NCBI GenBank assembly: GCA_934486455.1
Contig: CAKSPR010000013.1
Span: 1 to 36,002, forward strand
Reading direction: 5' to 3'
DNA from: an uncultured Eubacteriales bacterium
Lineage (GTDB): Bacteria; Bacillota; Clostridia; Oscillospirales; Acutalibacteraceae
Length of the DNA stretch: 36,002 nt
How positions within the stretch are numbered: position 1 is the first letter of the stretch; each line of letters begins with the position of its first letter. The notes under the pieces are model-generated. The model was not told the origin of the DNA. It saw nothing but the letters and a program-made list of their open reading frames with translations, and did not search any database. Of the stretch, positions 17,435 through 25,090 are shown in pieces. The translations under genes and the position numbers were made by a program.

Positions 17435-17567
17435 AAGCCAAAATCCTTCTCAAATCTCAAGTTGTGTTTTTGCCTTTACCGCTGCGCCTCCGGCGGAACA
17501 AATCCGCTTTCGGAAGACGGCGGTTAAACGGAAAAGACGGGTTATGCTGTGTGGGGTGACGGGCATT

Positions 17568-18422
17568 TTATTTGTCAAACCAGCTTCTGCGCTCGGTGGA
17601 GGTTCTCATCATTTCCCGAAGCGCTTCTCGGTCGTCGGTTTCCACCGCCGCGTACATTTTGTCGAAATTATCCCTGAAAGCCTTCATTTCCTTTGAAAGG
17701 GCGGGCTTGTTGTCAAGAAAAAGCTCGCTCCACATTTCGTCGTTGATGCGGGCGATGCGGGTAAGGTCGCGGAAGGAGTCGCCGGTGTAGTTGACAAGGC
17801 CGTGGTCGTCACTGGAGCACATAAGGGATACGGCGATGCAGTGGGTCAGCTGAGACAAAAAGGCGATTATCTCGTCGTGCCGCTCGGGGGAAAGCTCGGA
17901 AATGCGGGCAAAGCCGAGCGTTTCGCCCAAAGCCCTGCAAAGCCCGATTGCCTTTTCGGTGTTTTTTTCGGTGGGAGTGACGATATAATTTGCCACCTTA
18001 AAGATTGACGAGTCGGCAAAAAGTATACCGCTGCGCTCCCGACCGGCCATGGGGTGGGCGGCAATAAATTCCACATCGGGGCGAAGAGCCGACTGAATCT
18101 TTCCGACGATGCAGCCCTTTACGCCGGTCACATCGGTTATAACGGCGCCGCTTTTAAAAAGGTGCTGGTTTTCATTTATCCATTGCAAAAAGACATGGGG
18201 ATAAAGAGCAAAGATTATCAGATCGGCACTTTTAACAAGCGTCTCGTCGATGTTTGTTACGGCCTTGTCGGCAAAGCCGTGGGAAAGGGCATATTCGGCA
18301 TCGAATTTTTCTTTTGTTATGGCGTTTACGGTATATCCATTTTCCTTTAAGGCCTTGGCGTAGCTTCCGCCCATGAGACCCAGTCCGATTATTAAAATGT
18401 TGAGGTTTTTATCAAGTTTCAA
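17568..18422 (-). CDS. tyrA: Prephenate dehydrogenase
   Basis: TyrA oxidatively decarboxylates prephenate to 4-hydroxyphenylpyruvate, the tyrosine branch. The 284-residue product has the NAD-binding GLGLMGGSYAKALK (13-26), VTGVKG, HPMAGRERSG and a helical C-terminal domain with LTHCIAVSL and GDSFRDLTRIA. There is no C-terminal ACT domain, so Tyr feedback through that route is not expected. The start is a TTG at 18422, inside the last codons of aroA (11-base overlap) with AAGGTG upstream; the following KLDKNLNILIIG is the correct first strand. Confidence 0.94.
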   Translation of the reverse strand: MKLDKNLNILIIGLGLMGGSYAKALKENGYTVNAITKEKFDAEYALSHGFADKAVTNIDETLVKSADLIIFALYPHVFLQWINENQHLFKSGAVITDVTGVKGCIVGKIQSALRPDVEFIAAHPMAGRERSGILFADSSIFKVANYIVTPTEKNTEKAIGLCRALGETLGFARISELSPERHDEIIAFLSQLTHCIAVSLMCSSDDHGLVNYTGDSFRDLTRIARINDEMWSELFLDNKPALSKEMKAFRDNFDKMYAAVETDDREALREMMRTSTERRSWFDK

Positions 18423-19617
18423 TTAAATTCACCTTCACGCTGAGTTGTTTTATTTTTTCGAAAAAGTCGGGAAAGCTTTTATTAACGGCCTGAGCGCCGT
18501 TTATTGTTCCTCCCACCCTTGCGGCGAGAACGCTCAGTGCCATGACGATACGGTGGTCGTTGTGGCCGAAAAGCTCGTCATCGGGGGCGTGCAACTCGCC
18601 CGAGATAACCACCCTGTCGTCGTAAACGATCGTGTTAATTCCGAATTTCGAAAGCTCGGCTTTCATGGCGTTAGAACGGTCGCTTTCCTTTATTTTCAGC
18701 CGCTTTGTGCCGATAAAATCGCCTTTCCCTTTAAGGGCGGCCATGGCAAAAAGCACGGGAGCGAGATCGGGGGTGTTGGAAAGGTCGATCTGGTAGCTTC
18801 CCACATTTCTGAAAAGCTGGGGATAGAGCCTGTCCCCCTGGAGGCTGTTTTTTTCGAGTCCCTCTACAGTTACCTTTTCGGAAAGAGCCGAAAGAAAAGC
18901 GGCGTTTGACCAGTCTCCTTCCACCTCTTTTGTTTGGCTTAAAAATTTCTGACCGCCGGCAATGAAAAATCCCGCCGGGATCCGTTTTATTTTTATTCCG
19001 AAATCCGCAAGTGCCTTTATTGTCAGCTCCACATATGGGCGGCTTTGGAGCACACCCTCCACCTTAAGCTCGCTGTCTCCCTCAAGAGCGGAAAGGGCAA
19101 AAAGCATACCGCTGAAATACTGACTTGATATGCCCCCGTTTAAGGTGTATGTCCCCGCTTTAAGCGGGCCTTTAACGGTTATGCCGTTTTCGGATTTTTT
19201 AAAGTAAAGGCCGTGGTCGAGACACATTTTTTCGTAAAGTCCGGCTCCCCGTTCAAGCAGCCTTTGCGAGCCGATGAGGGTTATTTCCCTTTCAAAAAGG
19301 AGCGCAACGGGAAGAAGAAACCTTAGGGTCGAGCCGCTTTCTCCGCAGTCGAGAATTATTTCTTTTTCATGGCCGCAGGGATTTTTTATCCCCCGGGGAA
19401 GTCCGCCGAGCAAAAGACTGTTTTCTTCAAATTCCACATGGCTTCCCAAAGCCCTTAAACACCTTGCCGTGGCCTCGATGTCGTCGCTTCTTGCTATGTT
19501 TTCGACCATGCTTTGTTCGCTTAATGCCCCGCATATCATATATCGGTGAGCCATGCTTTTGGAGGGCGGTGCGCTGACCTTGCCGAAGGGTGCCGACGGC
19601 GAAAATACCGCTTTCAT
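18412..19617 (-). CDS. aroA: 3-Phosphoshikimate 1-carboxyvinyltransferase (EPSP synthase)
   Basis: AroA transfers the enolpyruvyl group of PEP to shikimate-3-phosphate. The 401-residue product has PPSKSMAHR near the N-terminus, GESGSTLRFLLP, GGISSQYFSGML, GDWSNAAF, KESDRSNAM and HNDHRIVMAL, all family hallmarks. I start at ATG 19617, which overlaps the aroQ stop as TGATG and has GGAGGG six bases upstream; an in-frame TTG one codon earlier is less likely. The 3' end overlaps tyrA by 11 bases. Confidence 0.95.
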   Translation of the reverse strand: MKAVFSPSAPFGKVSAPPSKSMAHRYMICGALSEQSMVENIARSDDIEATARCLRALGSHVEFEENSLLLGGLPRGIKNPCGHEKEIILDCGESGSTLRFLLPVALLFEREITLIGSQRLLERGAGLYEKMCLDHGLYFKKSENGITVKGPLKAGTYTLNGGISSQYFSGMLFALSALEGDSELKVEGVLQSRPYVELTIKALADFGIKIKRIPAGFFIAGGQKFLSQTKEVEGDWSNAAFLSALSEKVTVEGLEKNSLQGDRLYPQLFRNVGSYQIDLSNTPDLAPVLFAMAALKGKGDFIGTKRLKIKESDRSNAMKAELSKFGINTIVYDDRVVISGELHAPDDELFGHNDHRIVMALSVLAARVGGTINGAQAVNKSFPDFFEKIKQLSVKVNLIET

Positions 19618-20045
19618 CAAAATCCCTCCAAAAGAATGTCGATAGCCTTTAAATATCCGTCCGTACCCAGTCCCGATACGGTGGCGAATGCGGCTTTTCT
19701 TATGTAGCTTATTTGGCGGAAATCCTCCCTTGAGGAGATGTCGGAGATGTGTACCTCCACGGTTTTGATGCCCACGGCCTTAACGGTGTCGAGAAGCGCC
19801 ACGCTTGTGTGGGTGTATGCGGCGGGGTTGATGACTATGCCGTCGAATTTTTTATACGCCGCCTGAATTTCGTCCACAAGGTCGCCCTCGTGGTTTGATT
19901 GGAAAAGCTTTACCTCAACGCCCTTTTCTTTGGCATGGTTCTTTATTTTTTCACAAAGGTCGTCGTAGGTTTCCCTTCCGTAAATATCCGGCTCGCGAAT
20001 GCCCAGCATATTGATGTTGGGACCGTTTAAAACAAGTATCTTCAT
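19617..20045 (-). CDS. aroQ: Type II 3-dehydroquinate dehydratase
   Basis: AroQ dehydrates 3-dehydroquinate to 3-dehydroshikimate. The 142 residues match the dodecameric type II family: NGPNINMLGIREPDIYG with the catalytic-loop Tyr, NHEGDLVDEIQ, INPAAYTHTSVAL, EVHISDI (catalytic His) and SREDFRQISY. Its ATG overlaps the upstream fusion gene's stop as ATGA, with AAGG inside the end of that gene, so translation is coupled. Confidence 0.95.
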   Translation of the reverse strand: MKILVLNGPNINMLGIREPDIYGRETYDDLCEKIKNHAKEKGVEVKLFQSNHEGDLVDEIQAAYKKFDGIVINPAAYTHTSVALLDTVKAVGIKTVEVHISDISSREDFRQISYIRKAAFATVSGLGTDGYLKAIDILLEGF

Positions 20046-21274
20046 CCTTCAAAATCCTCGCAAATCTCGTCTGCGGCGTCGCTTACAACGCCGTTCGTTT
20101 TAATTCTTTTTCCCGACGCAAGATATATGTCGTATCGTTCGTCATATCGCTTTTTGACCGCCTCTGCGTCAAGGGCAAGGGGACGGTCGGAGGTGGGAAT
20201 TATCTGCTCGAGCGGGCGGTCGAGAAAATATATTTTTCCGTTTTGTCTTAAACGGAACACATTTTCGCCGCAAAGCACCGCTCCGCCGCCGGTGGCGATA
20301 ACCGCGCCGCATTTTGCCGCCGTTTCGAGAATTACATCCCTTTCGAGCTTTCGGAAATACTGTTCGCCCTTTACCTTGAAAATTTCCGAAATATCGCCGA
20401 AGCGTTCTTTTATAACGTCGTCGGTGTCGATAAATTCCCGACCGAGTCTTTTTGCAAGCTCCTTGCCGATTGTGGTTTTGCCGCTTCCGGGCATACCCAC
20501 AAGCACGATGTTTTGCTTTTCTTTTTCAAGCTTTTTAAAAACCCTGTCGATTTCATTGACTGAAAATTCGGTATCTATGAATTTTTCACAGGCATAGGCC
20601 GCCTGCGCCACCAGCATATAAAGTCCGCCCTCGGCAGGAATACCCTTGTCAAGAGCCTTTTGCACAAGCTCGCTTCTCAGGGGATTGTATACCGCGTCGA
20701 TAACGCCGCAAAGCCGAGGAAACTTGTTTATGTCAAGAGCAGCGCCCGCTATTTTCGGATACATTCCCGCAGGAGTCGTGTTGATTATAACATCGGCGTC
20801 GGAATGCAGCTTTTCGGCCTGCCCGTAGCTTATAAGGCCGCCTTCAGGGCTTCTCGACAGGCGATAAATCTCTCTTGCGCCCAACTCCTTTGCCACTGCA
20901 AGTGCGGTTTTTGATGTGCCGCCGCTTCCCGCAATAAGCACCTTTTTGTCTTTAAGGTCTATGCCGTTTTTCAGAATGAGCGCCCTCATGCCGAGAAAAT
21001 CGGTGTTGTATCCGTAAAGTTTTCCGTCCCTGTTTACTACCGTGTTTACGGCGCCGACAGACTTCGCCGTGTCGCTTATATAATAAAGATAGGGTATGAC
21101 ATCCTGCTTATAGGGGATGGTCACATTAACGGCGGAAAAGTCTCTGCGCTTTAAAAATAAGTCTAAATCTTTTTTTCCAACCTCAATAAGCTCATAATCG
21201 TAGCCGCCGAGGCATTTGTGTATTTCGGCCGAAAAGCTGTGGGAAAGCTTTTCTCCCAAAAGGCCGTATTTCAT
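20042..21274 (-). CDS. aroE-aroK: Shikimate dehydrogenase-shikimate kinase fusion (AroE-AroK)
   Basis: One 410-residue polypeptide carries two consecutive steps. Residues 1 to about 250 are shikimate dehydrogenase: KLSHSFSAEIH, NVTIPYKQDV (K56 catalytic), GAVNTV, GYNTDFLG (D92), GSGGTSKTA nucleotide loop and GGLYMLVAQA. Residues about 253-410 are shikimate kinase: Walker A VGMPGSGKTTIG (K266), FIDTDDVI, the EQYFRKLERD helix, ATGGGAV (329-331) and TSDRPL lid arginine. The junction is the short charged helix KKLEKEKQN. I start at ATG 21274, overlapping the aroC stop as ATGA; a longer in-frame start 15 bases earlier would add residues unlike the family. Confidence 0.94.
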   Translation of the reverse strand: MKYGLLGEKLSHSFSAEIHKCLGGYDYELIEVGKKDLDLFLKRRDFSAVNVTIPYKQDVIPYLYYISDTAKSVGAVNTVVNRDGKLYGYNTDFLGMRALILKNGIDLKDKKVLIAGSGGTSKTALAVAKELGAREIYRLSRSPEGGLISYGQAEKLHSDADVIINTTPAGMYPKIAGAALDINKFPRLCGVIDAVYNPLRSELVQKALDKGIPAEGGLYMLVAQAAYACEKFIDTEFSVNEIDRVFKKLEKEKQNIVLVGMPGSGKTTIGKELAKRLGREFIDTDDVIKERFGDISEIFKVKGEQYFRKLERDVILETAAKCGAVIATGGGAVLCGENVFRLRQNGKIYFLDRPLEQIIPTSDRPLALDAEAVKKRYDERYDIYLASGKRIKTNGVVSDAADEICEDFEG

Positions 21275-22365
21275 ATTGCCTTCGTCCATTCCGTTCCGTA
21301 TTTTAAGGTTAAAAGATCGCCCAAAGCAAGAGCGGTAACGCTGTCGATGACCGCCGCCGCGCGATGAACAATGCAGGGATCATGGCGACCCTTTGCCTCA
21401 AGCTCGGCCTCTTTTTTTTGTTCAAAATCCACTGTGCTTTGCTTTTTCGCAATGGTGGGGGTGGGCTTTATGACCGTTCTGAAAATTATGTCGCTGCCGT
21501 TTGTTATGCCGCCGTTTATACCGCCGTTATTGTTTGAAAGGGTGACGATCCCGCCGTTTTTTATGCCGAAGGGGTCGTTGGCCTCGCTTCCCCGCATTTT
21601 CGCAAGGTTAAAGCCTTCGCCGAACTCTATACCCTTAACGGCGGGAACGGAAAACACCCCGTGGGAGATGACACCCTCAACCGTATCGAAAAACGGCTCT
21701 CCGAGGCCTGCGTCAAGACCCGTGACGGCCGTTTCCACAATTCCGCCGACGCTGTCGCGATCCTCTTTCGCCTTGATGATCTCGTCCTTCATTGCCTGTT
21801 CGACAGATCGGTCGAGCAGGGGAAAGGAGCTTTTAAAAACGAGGGGTATTTCTTCCTTGGGATTTTCAAAGGATCTGTCGGATATTCCGGAAATTTCCTT
21901 TATATGAGAGCCTATCATAATGCCCTTTTGCTCGAGGGCGTATCTGACAATGCTTCCCGCTGCCACAAGAGCGGCCGTTACCCTCCCGCTGAAATGTCCG
22001 CCGCCGCGATAGTCGGCAAATCCGCCGTATCTGCAATATCCCGAATAATCGGCGTGACCGGGGCGCGCGATAGATTTCATGGTGGCATAATCCGAGGACT
22101 TTGTGTCGCTGTTTTCAATTCTTATGCAAAGGGGAGTGCCGGTGGTTTTTCCTTCAAATACGCCGCTTTCAAAGCTTATGGGATCGGGCTCTCTTCTTGC
22201 GGTGGAAATGGCTCCGGCAGGGCGGCGCAGTGCCATCTTTTCGTTTATATAATCGAGGTTTATCTCCATTCCCGGGGCAAGTCCGTCGATGACCGCACCG
22301 ATGCTTTTTCCGTGGCTTTCACCGAAAACAGTTACGCAAAGGGCATTTCCGAATGTGTTTTTCAT
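21271..22365 (-). CDS. aroC: Chorismate synthase
   Basis: AroC eliminates phosphate from EPSP to give chorismate, using reduced FMN. The 364 residues include GESHGKSIGAVIDGLAPG, RRPAGAISTARREPD, the RPGHADYSGYCRYGGFADYR stretch, GGHFSGR, NNGGINGGITNG and GRHDPCIVHRA, all conserved in the family. The ATG at 22365 overlaps the aroB stop as ATGA, with AAGGAC ten bases before. Both ends overlap neighbours, so aroB, aroC and aroE-aroK should be translated as a coupled set. Confidence 0.96.
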   Translation of the reverse strand: MKNTFGNALCVTVFGESHGKSIGAVIDGLAPGMEINLDYINEKMALRRPAGAISTARREPDPISFESGVFEGKTTGTPLCIRIENSDTKSSDYATMKSIARPGHADYSGYCRYGGFADYRGGGHFSGRVTAALVAAGSIVRYALEQKGIMIGSHIKEISGISDRSFENPKEEIPLVFKSSFPLLDRSVEQAMKDEIIKAKEDRDSVGGIVETAVTGLDAGLGEPFFDTVEGVISHGVFSVPAVKGIEFGEGFNLAKMRGSEANDPFGIKNGGIVTLSNNNGGINGGITNGSDIIFRTVIKPTPTIAKKQSTVDFEQKKEAELEAKGRHDPCIVHRAAAVIDSVTALALGDLLTLKYGTEWTKAI

Positions 22366-23369
22366 TTTTGCACCGTCCTTTTGATCTGCTCGGCAAAGGC
22401 CGAAAATTCCATTTCCTTAAACTCAAACCGCCCGATCTCGGGGACATAAACAATGGTAATTTTATCGCCGTCCCGCTTTTTATCGTGGGACATGGCTTCG
22501 ATTATCTCGTCGGCCGAAAGGGGCAGACGGGTGGGAAGTCCAAGCTTTAAAAGCACTGGGACAAGCCTTTTTCCCGCATTTACCGAACACATGGGAACCA
22601 TCCCGATGGCCACACATTCTCCGTGGAAAAGCTCCTTGCGCCTGCTTTCGATTCCATGGGCAAGGGTGTGTCCGAAATTAAGCACCCGACGCAGCCCGTT
22701 TTCCTTTTCATCCTGTTCGACAACGCTCTTTTTTATGGATACCGCTCGGGCAATTATCAAATCGAGGTGCTTTTCAAGAGAAAAATCATCCCGTTCGAAA
22801 AGCGAGAAAAGCTCGGCGTCGCAGGTGGCGGCCATTTTTACCGCCTCGGCAAGTCCGTTGGAGATCTGGCGGGGAGAAAGTGTCTTTAATGTGTCGGGAT
22901 CGATAAGCACACCCTTGGGCGGCCAGAACGCACCCACAATGTTTTTGAGCCCGCAAAAATCAATGGCTGTCTTTCCTCCCACCGACGAGTCAACCTGAGA
23001 CAGCACGGTGGTGGGGATGTTGTAAAAATCCACGCCTCTCATAAAGCTTGCGGCAACGAATCCCGCAAGGTCTCCGACCACCCCGCCGCCTACCGCCACG
23101 ACGCAGTCGGAACGGGTAAAGCCCTTTTCCACCATTTTTGTGAGCAGCATTTTATAGTTTTCAAGGCTTTTTGAGCGTTCACCCGAGGGAACGGCGGTTA
23201 TGAAGGGCTGCTTGCAGCGGTCGGCCACGGTTTTTGCGTACACCGCCGGCACATCGTAGTCGGTGACTATAAGCACCTTTCGGTTAAGATTAAAAAACTC
23301 GTCGGCACGGGACAAGGCTCCGTGCATAATGGTTATTTCATAGCTTCCGTTTTGAGTCTTTACCTTCAT
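22362..23369 (-). CDS. aroB: 3-Dehydroquinate synthase
   Basis: AroB cyclises DAHP to 3-dehydroquinate using NAD and a divalent metal. The start is ATG 23369 (AAGGAG, 8-base spacing, 5 bases after the pheA stop); the frame is open further upstream inside pheA but that part is not family sequence. The 335-residue product shows SGERSKS, VGGGVVGDLAGF, PTTVLSQVDSSVGGKTAID, NIVGAFWPP, the metal ligands in LAEAVK, NFGHTLAHGIE and FHGECVAIGM, and SHDKKRDG. Confidence 0.95.
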   Translation of the reverse strand: MKVKTQNGSYEITIMHGALSRADEFFNLNRKVLIVTDYDVPAVYAKTVADRCKQPFITAVPSGERSKSLENYKMLLTKMVEKGFTRSDCVVAVGGGVVGDLAGFVAASFMRGVDFYNIPTTVLSQVDSSVGGKTAIDFCGLKNIVGAFWPPKGVLIDPDTLKTLSPRQISNGLAEAVKMAATCDAELFSLFERDDFSLEKHLDLIIARAVSIKKSVVEQDEKENGLRRVLNFGHTLAHGIESRRKELFHGECVAIGMVPMCSVNAGKRLVPVLLKLGLPTRLPLSADEIIEAMSHDKKRDGDKITIVYVPEIGRFEFKEMEFSAFAEQIKRTVQK

Positions 23370-23374
23370 TTTTC

Positions 23375-24454
23375 TCACTCCTTTGGAAAACTTCCCAGCA
23401 CCTTTAAATCGGAACAGCAGCCTGCAAGCTCCTTTAGCATTTCTTTGCCCCTGGGACTGTTGATGTTGCCGTCGCCTTCGGCAAAGAAATAGTATGTCCA
23501 TATGAGCTTTTTTGTGGGGCGGCTTTTGAGAGAGCAAAGATTAAAGCCGTGTCGGCCGATGATGTTTATGGCCTTTCCGAGGGCGCCGGCCTCGTTTCGA
23601 ACCGTGAAAACCATGACAAAATGATCGTCGTCCTTCGAGGGGAGCTTTTCCGGTTTGGAAAATACCGCAAAGCGGGTTGTGTTTGTACCCGATTCGTTAA
23701 TGCGGGTGTCGATGATCCTCAGTCCGTATTTTTCGGCCGCAAGCTCGCTTCCTATTGCGGCAATGTCCGTCCTGCCCGAGACGGCAACCTCCTGCGCCGC
23801 AAGGGCGGTGTTTTCTGCCTCAACAGCCTTAAAGCCGTGGCGGTGAATGTATTCTCCGCACTGGCCGAGAGCCTGCGGGTGGCTTTTGACCTCCTTGATT
23901 GTCTCGAGGGTGGCGCCGTTGTTTGCAAGGAGGTTTTGAACTATCTCTATTTCTCTTAACCGGTGTATGTAAAGTCCGCCGAAAAAGGCAAGGTCCATAA
24001 CCTGTCCCACGTCGCCGTTGTAGCTGTTTTCGATGGGAAGCACGGCGCAGTCGCATTCTCCCTTTTCAACCGCCTCATATGCCGATCTGAAATCGGGATA
24101 GGGAAGCGCATTGCCGTTTTTAAAAATCTTTTTTGCGGCGATGTTGGCAAAGGCTCCCTCCACGCCGCTGTATGCAATTTTCATTCCGTCCATAAGGCGG
24201 CTTTGATAGCGCTTTGAAAGCTCCGTGACATATTCAATGAAGTTGATATAATAGTCGCGGTAATCGGGATTGTCGACCCGCTTTGCCCCTTCGCTTATGA
24301 CCTGCCGTTCTCTTTCGAAGCTGAATATGGGAAGTCCGCGCTCCCGTTTATACTGTCCGACCTCTTTTACCGCGTCCATACGCCTGCAAAAAAGCTCGGC
24401 CATTTTTCCGTCTATTTCGTTTATTTCCCGCCGCGCCTTGTTTATGTCCGCCAT
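23375..24454 (-). CDS. pheA: Chorismate mutase-prephenate dehydratase (P-protein)
   Basis: This bifunctional enzyme rearranges chorismate to prephenate and then forms phenylpyruvate. I start at ATG 24454 because GGAGGG lies five bases upstream; this gives 359 residues. Residues about 1-85 form an AroQ-type chorismate mutase helix set (INEIDGKMAELFCRRMDAV). About 92-270 is prephenate dehydratase (PIENSYNGDVGQV, SHPQALGQC, GTNTTRFAVF). About 280-359 is an ACT domain. In the ACT domain the Phe-binding motifs known from E. coli as GALV and ESRP read GALG and KSRP, so feedback may differ in strength. It is the first structural gene behind the leader peptide. Confidence 0.95.
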   Translation of the reverse strand: MADINKARREINEIDGKMAELFCRRMDAVKEVGQYKRERGLPIFSFERERQVISEGAKRVDNPDYRDYYINFIEYVTELSKRYQSRLMDGMKIAYSGVEGAFANIAAKKIFKNGNALPYPDFRSAYEAVEKGECDCAVLPIENSYNGDVGQVMDLAFFGGLYIHRLREIEIVQNLLANNGATLETIKEVKSHPQALGQCGEYIHRHGFKAVEAENTALAAQEVAVSGRTDIAAIGSELAAEKYGLRIIDTRINESGTNTTRFAVFSKPEKLPSKDDDHFVMVFTVRNEAGALGKAINIIGRHGFNLCSLKSRPTKKLIWTYYFFAEGDGNINSPRGKEMLKELAGCCSDLKVLGSFPKE

Positions 24455-24478
24455 AATATCCCTCCGAAAAAATTTCAT

Positions 24479-24531
24479 AAAAAAACCCGCAACCTGTTAA
24501 TTTGCAATTTCTGCACATAACAATTTGCGGG
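24479..24531 (-). terminator. Attenuator terminator before pheA
   Basis: On the minus strand CCCGCAA (24531-24525) pairs with TTGCGGG (24492-24486); the stem continues inward through TTGTTA/TAACAG-type pairs with one mismatch, and seven Us follow (24485-24479). It lies between the leader peptide stop and the pheA ribosome site, so it can only act on the aro operon itself. Confidence 0.88.
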
Positions 24532-24555
24532 CTGTCTGTTAACTTGTTTAAAAAA

Positions 24556-24621
24556 TCAGCAAGCACACAGACAGTCCGTAATAAAGTAATAATAATATGA
24601 AAAGATATTAGTACGAAGCAT
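24556..24621 (-). CDS. Tyr/Phe-rich leader peptide of the aro operon
   Basis: A 21-codon frame begins at ATG 24621 with a strong GGAGGAC eight bases upstream and ends at TGA 24556. Residues 1-8 read MLRTNIFS, residues 9-12 are four Tyr (TAT TAT TAT TAC), residue 13 is Phe and residues 14-21 read ITDCLCAC. Its 3' codons (24567-24574) are perfectly complementary to 24532-24539, just before the terminator arm. This is the layout of ribosome-mediated attenuation: ribosomes stalling at Tyr or Phe codons would change the fold and let transcription pass into pheA. It has its own promoter 26 bases upstream. No T-box motif is seen. Confidence 0.86.
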   Translation of the reverse strand: MLRTNIFSYYYYFITDCLCAC

Positions 24622-24646
24622 ATCTGTGTCCTCCTTATTTTTTTTC

Positions 24647-24675
24647 ATCGTACTCCTTTTATTTCGATTTGTCAA
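24647..24675 (-). promoter_or_regulatory. Promoter of the aro operon
   Basis: On the minus strand TTGACA (24670-24675), a 17-bp spacer and TACGAT (24647-24652). Transcription would start close to 24640, directly before the leader peptide ribosome site. Confidence 0.78.
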
Positions 24676-24944
24676 GGGGTATTTTTAAAATATGATAATT
24701 TGTAAAAAAATATTTAAACGGCGGTTGTTTTGCAGACAATTGTTACAAAAAAACGGTAAAATCGGCCTCACGCTTACAAATTGCTTTGACTTTTTACATA
24801 ATGATAAAAGAAGCAGTGCATTTTGCGGTTGTTGATTATACAAACTACACAAGAAATGGCCTAAAATACTTGACAAATATTTTTTATTGTGTCATTATAG
24901 AATTATAATAAGCCAAAATTATTTAAAATATACAAAAACTATAT
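24676..24944. other. AT-rich divergent intergenic region
   Basis: This stretch separates the aro promoter from the AraC gene. A second TTGACA stands at 24870-24875 with a weak CATTAT 17 bases on (24893-24898), a possible extra promoter for the AraC gene. I see no reading frame with a ribosome site and no strong hairpin. Confidence 0.5.
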
Positions 24945-24971
24945 TTGACATTTTCGTTTTTGTGATATAAT
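24945..24971 (+). promoter_or_regulatory. Promoter for the AraC-family regulator
   Basis: Perfect TTGACA (24945-24950) and TATAAT (24966-24971) hexamers with an extended TGA before the -10. The spacer is short (15 bp), which the extended -10 may compensate. Confidence 0.6.
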
Positions 24972-25090
24972 GGAGATAAAGAATTAAAACTGTAACGGCG
25001 AAAAACCGATACAGTGTCAAAGGCTTTAATCAGAAAACGGGCATAAGCATTGGTTACACTTTGCGGCACGGCGTTTACGGAGGCGATTCG

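Noticed and set aside
24479..24675. T-box control of the aro operon
   Set aside because: No T-box antiterminator motif; the leader is short and contains a well-placed peptide frame instead.
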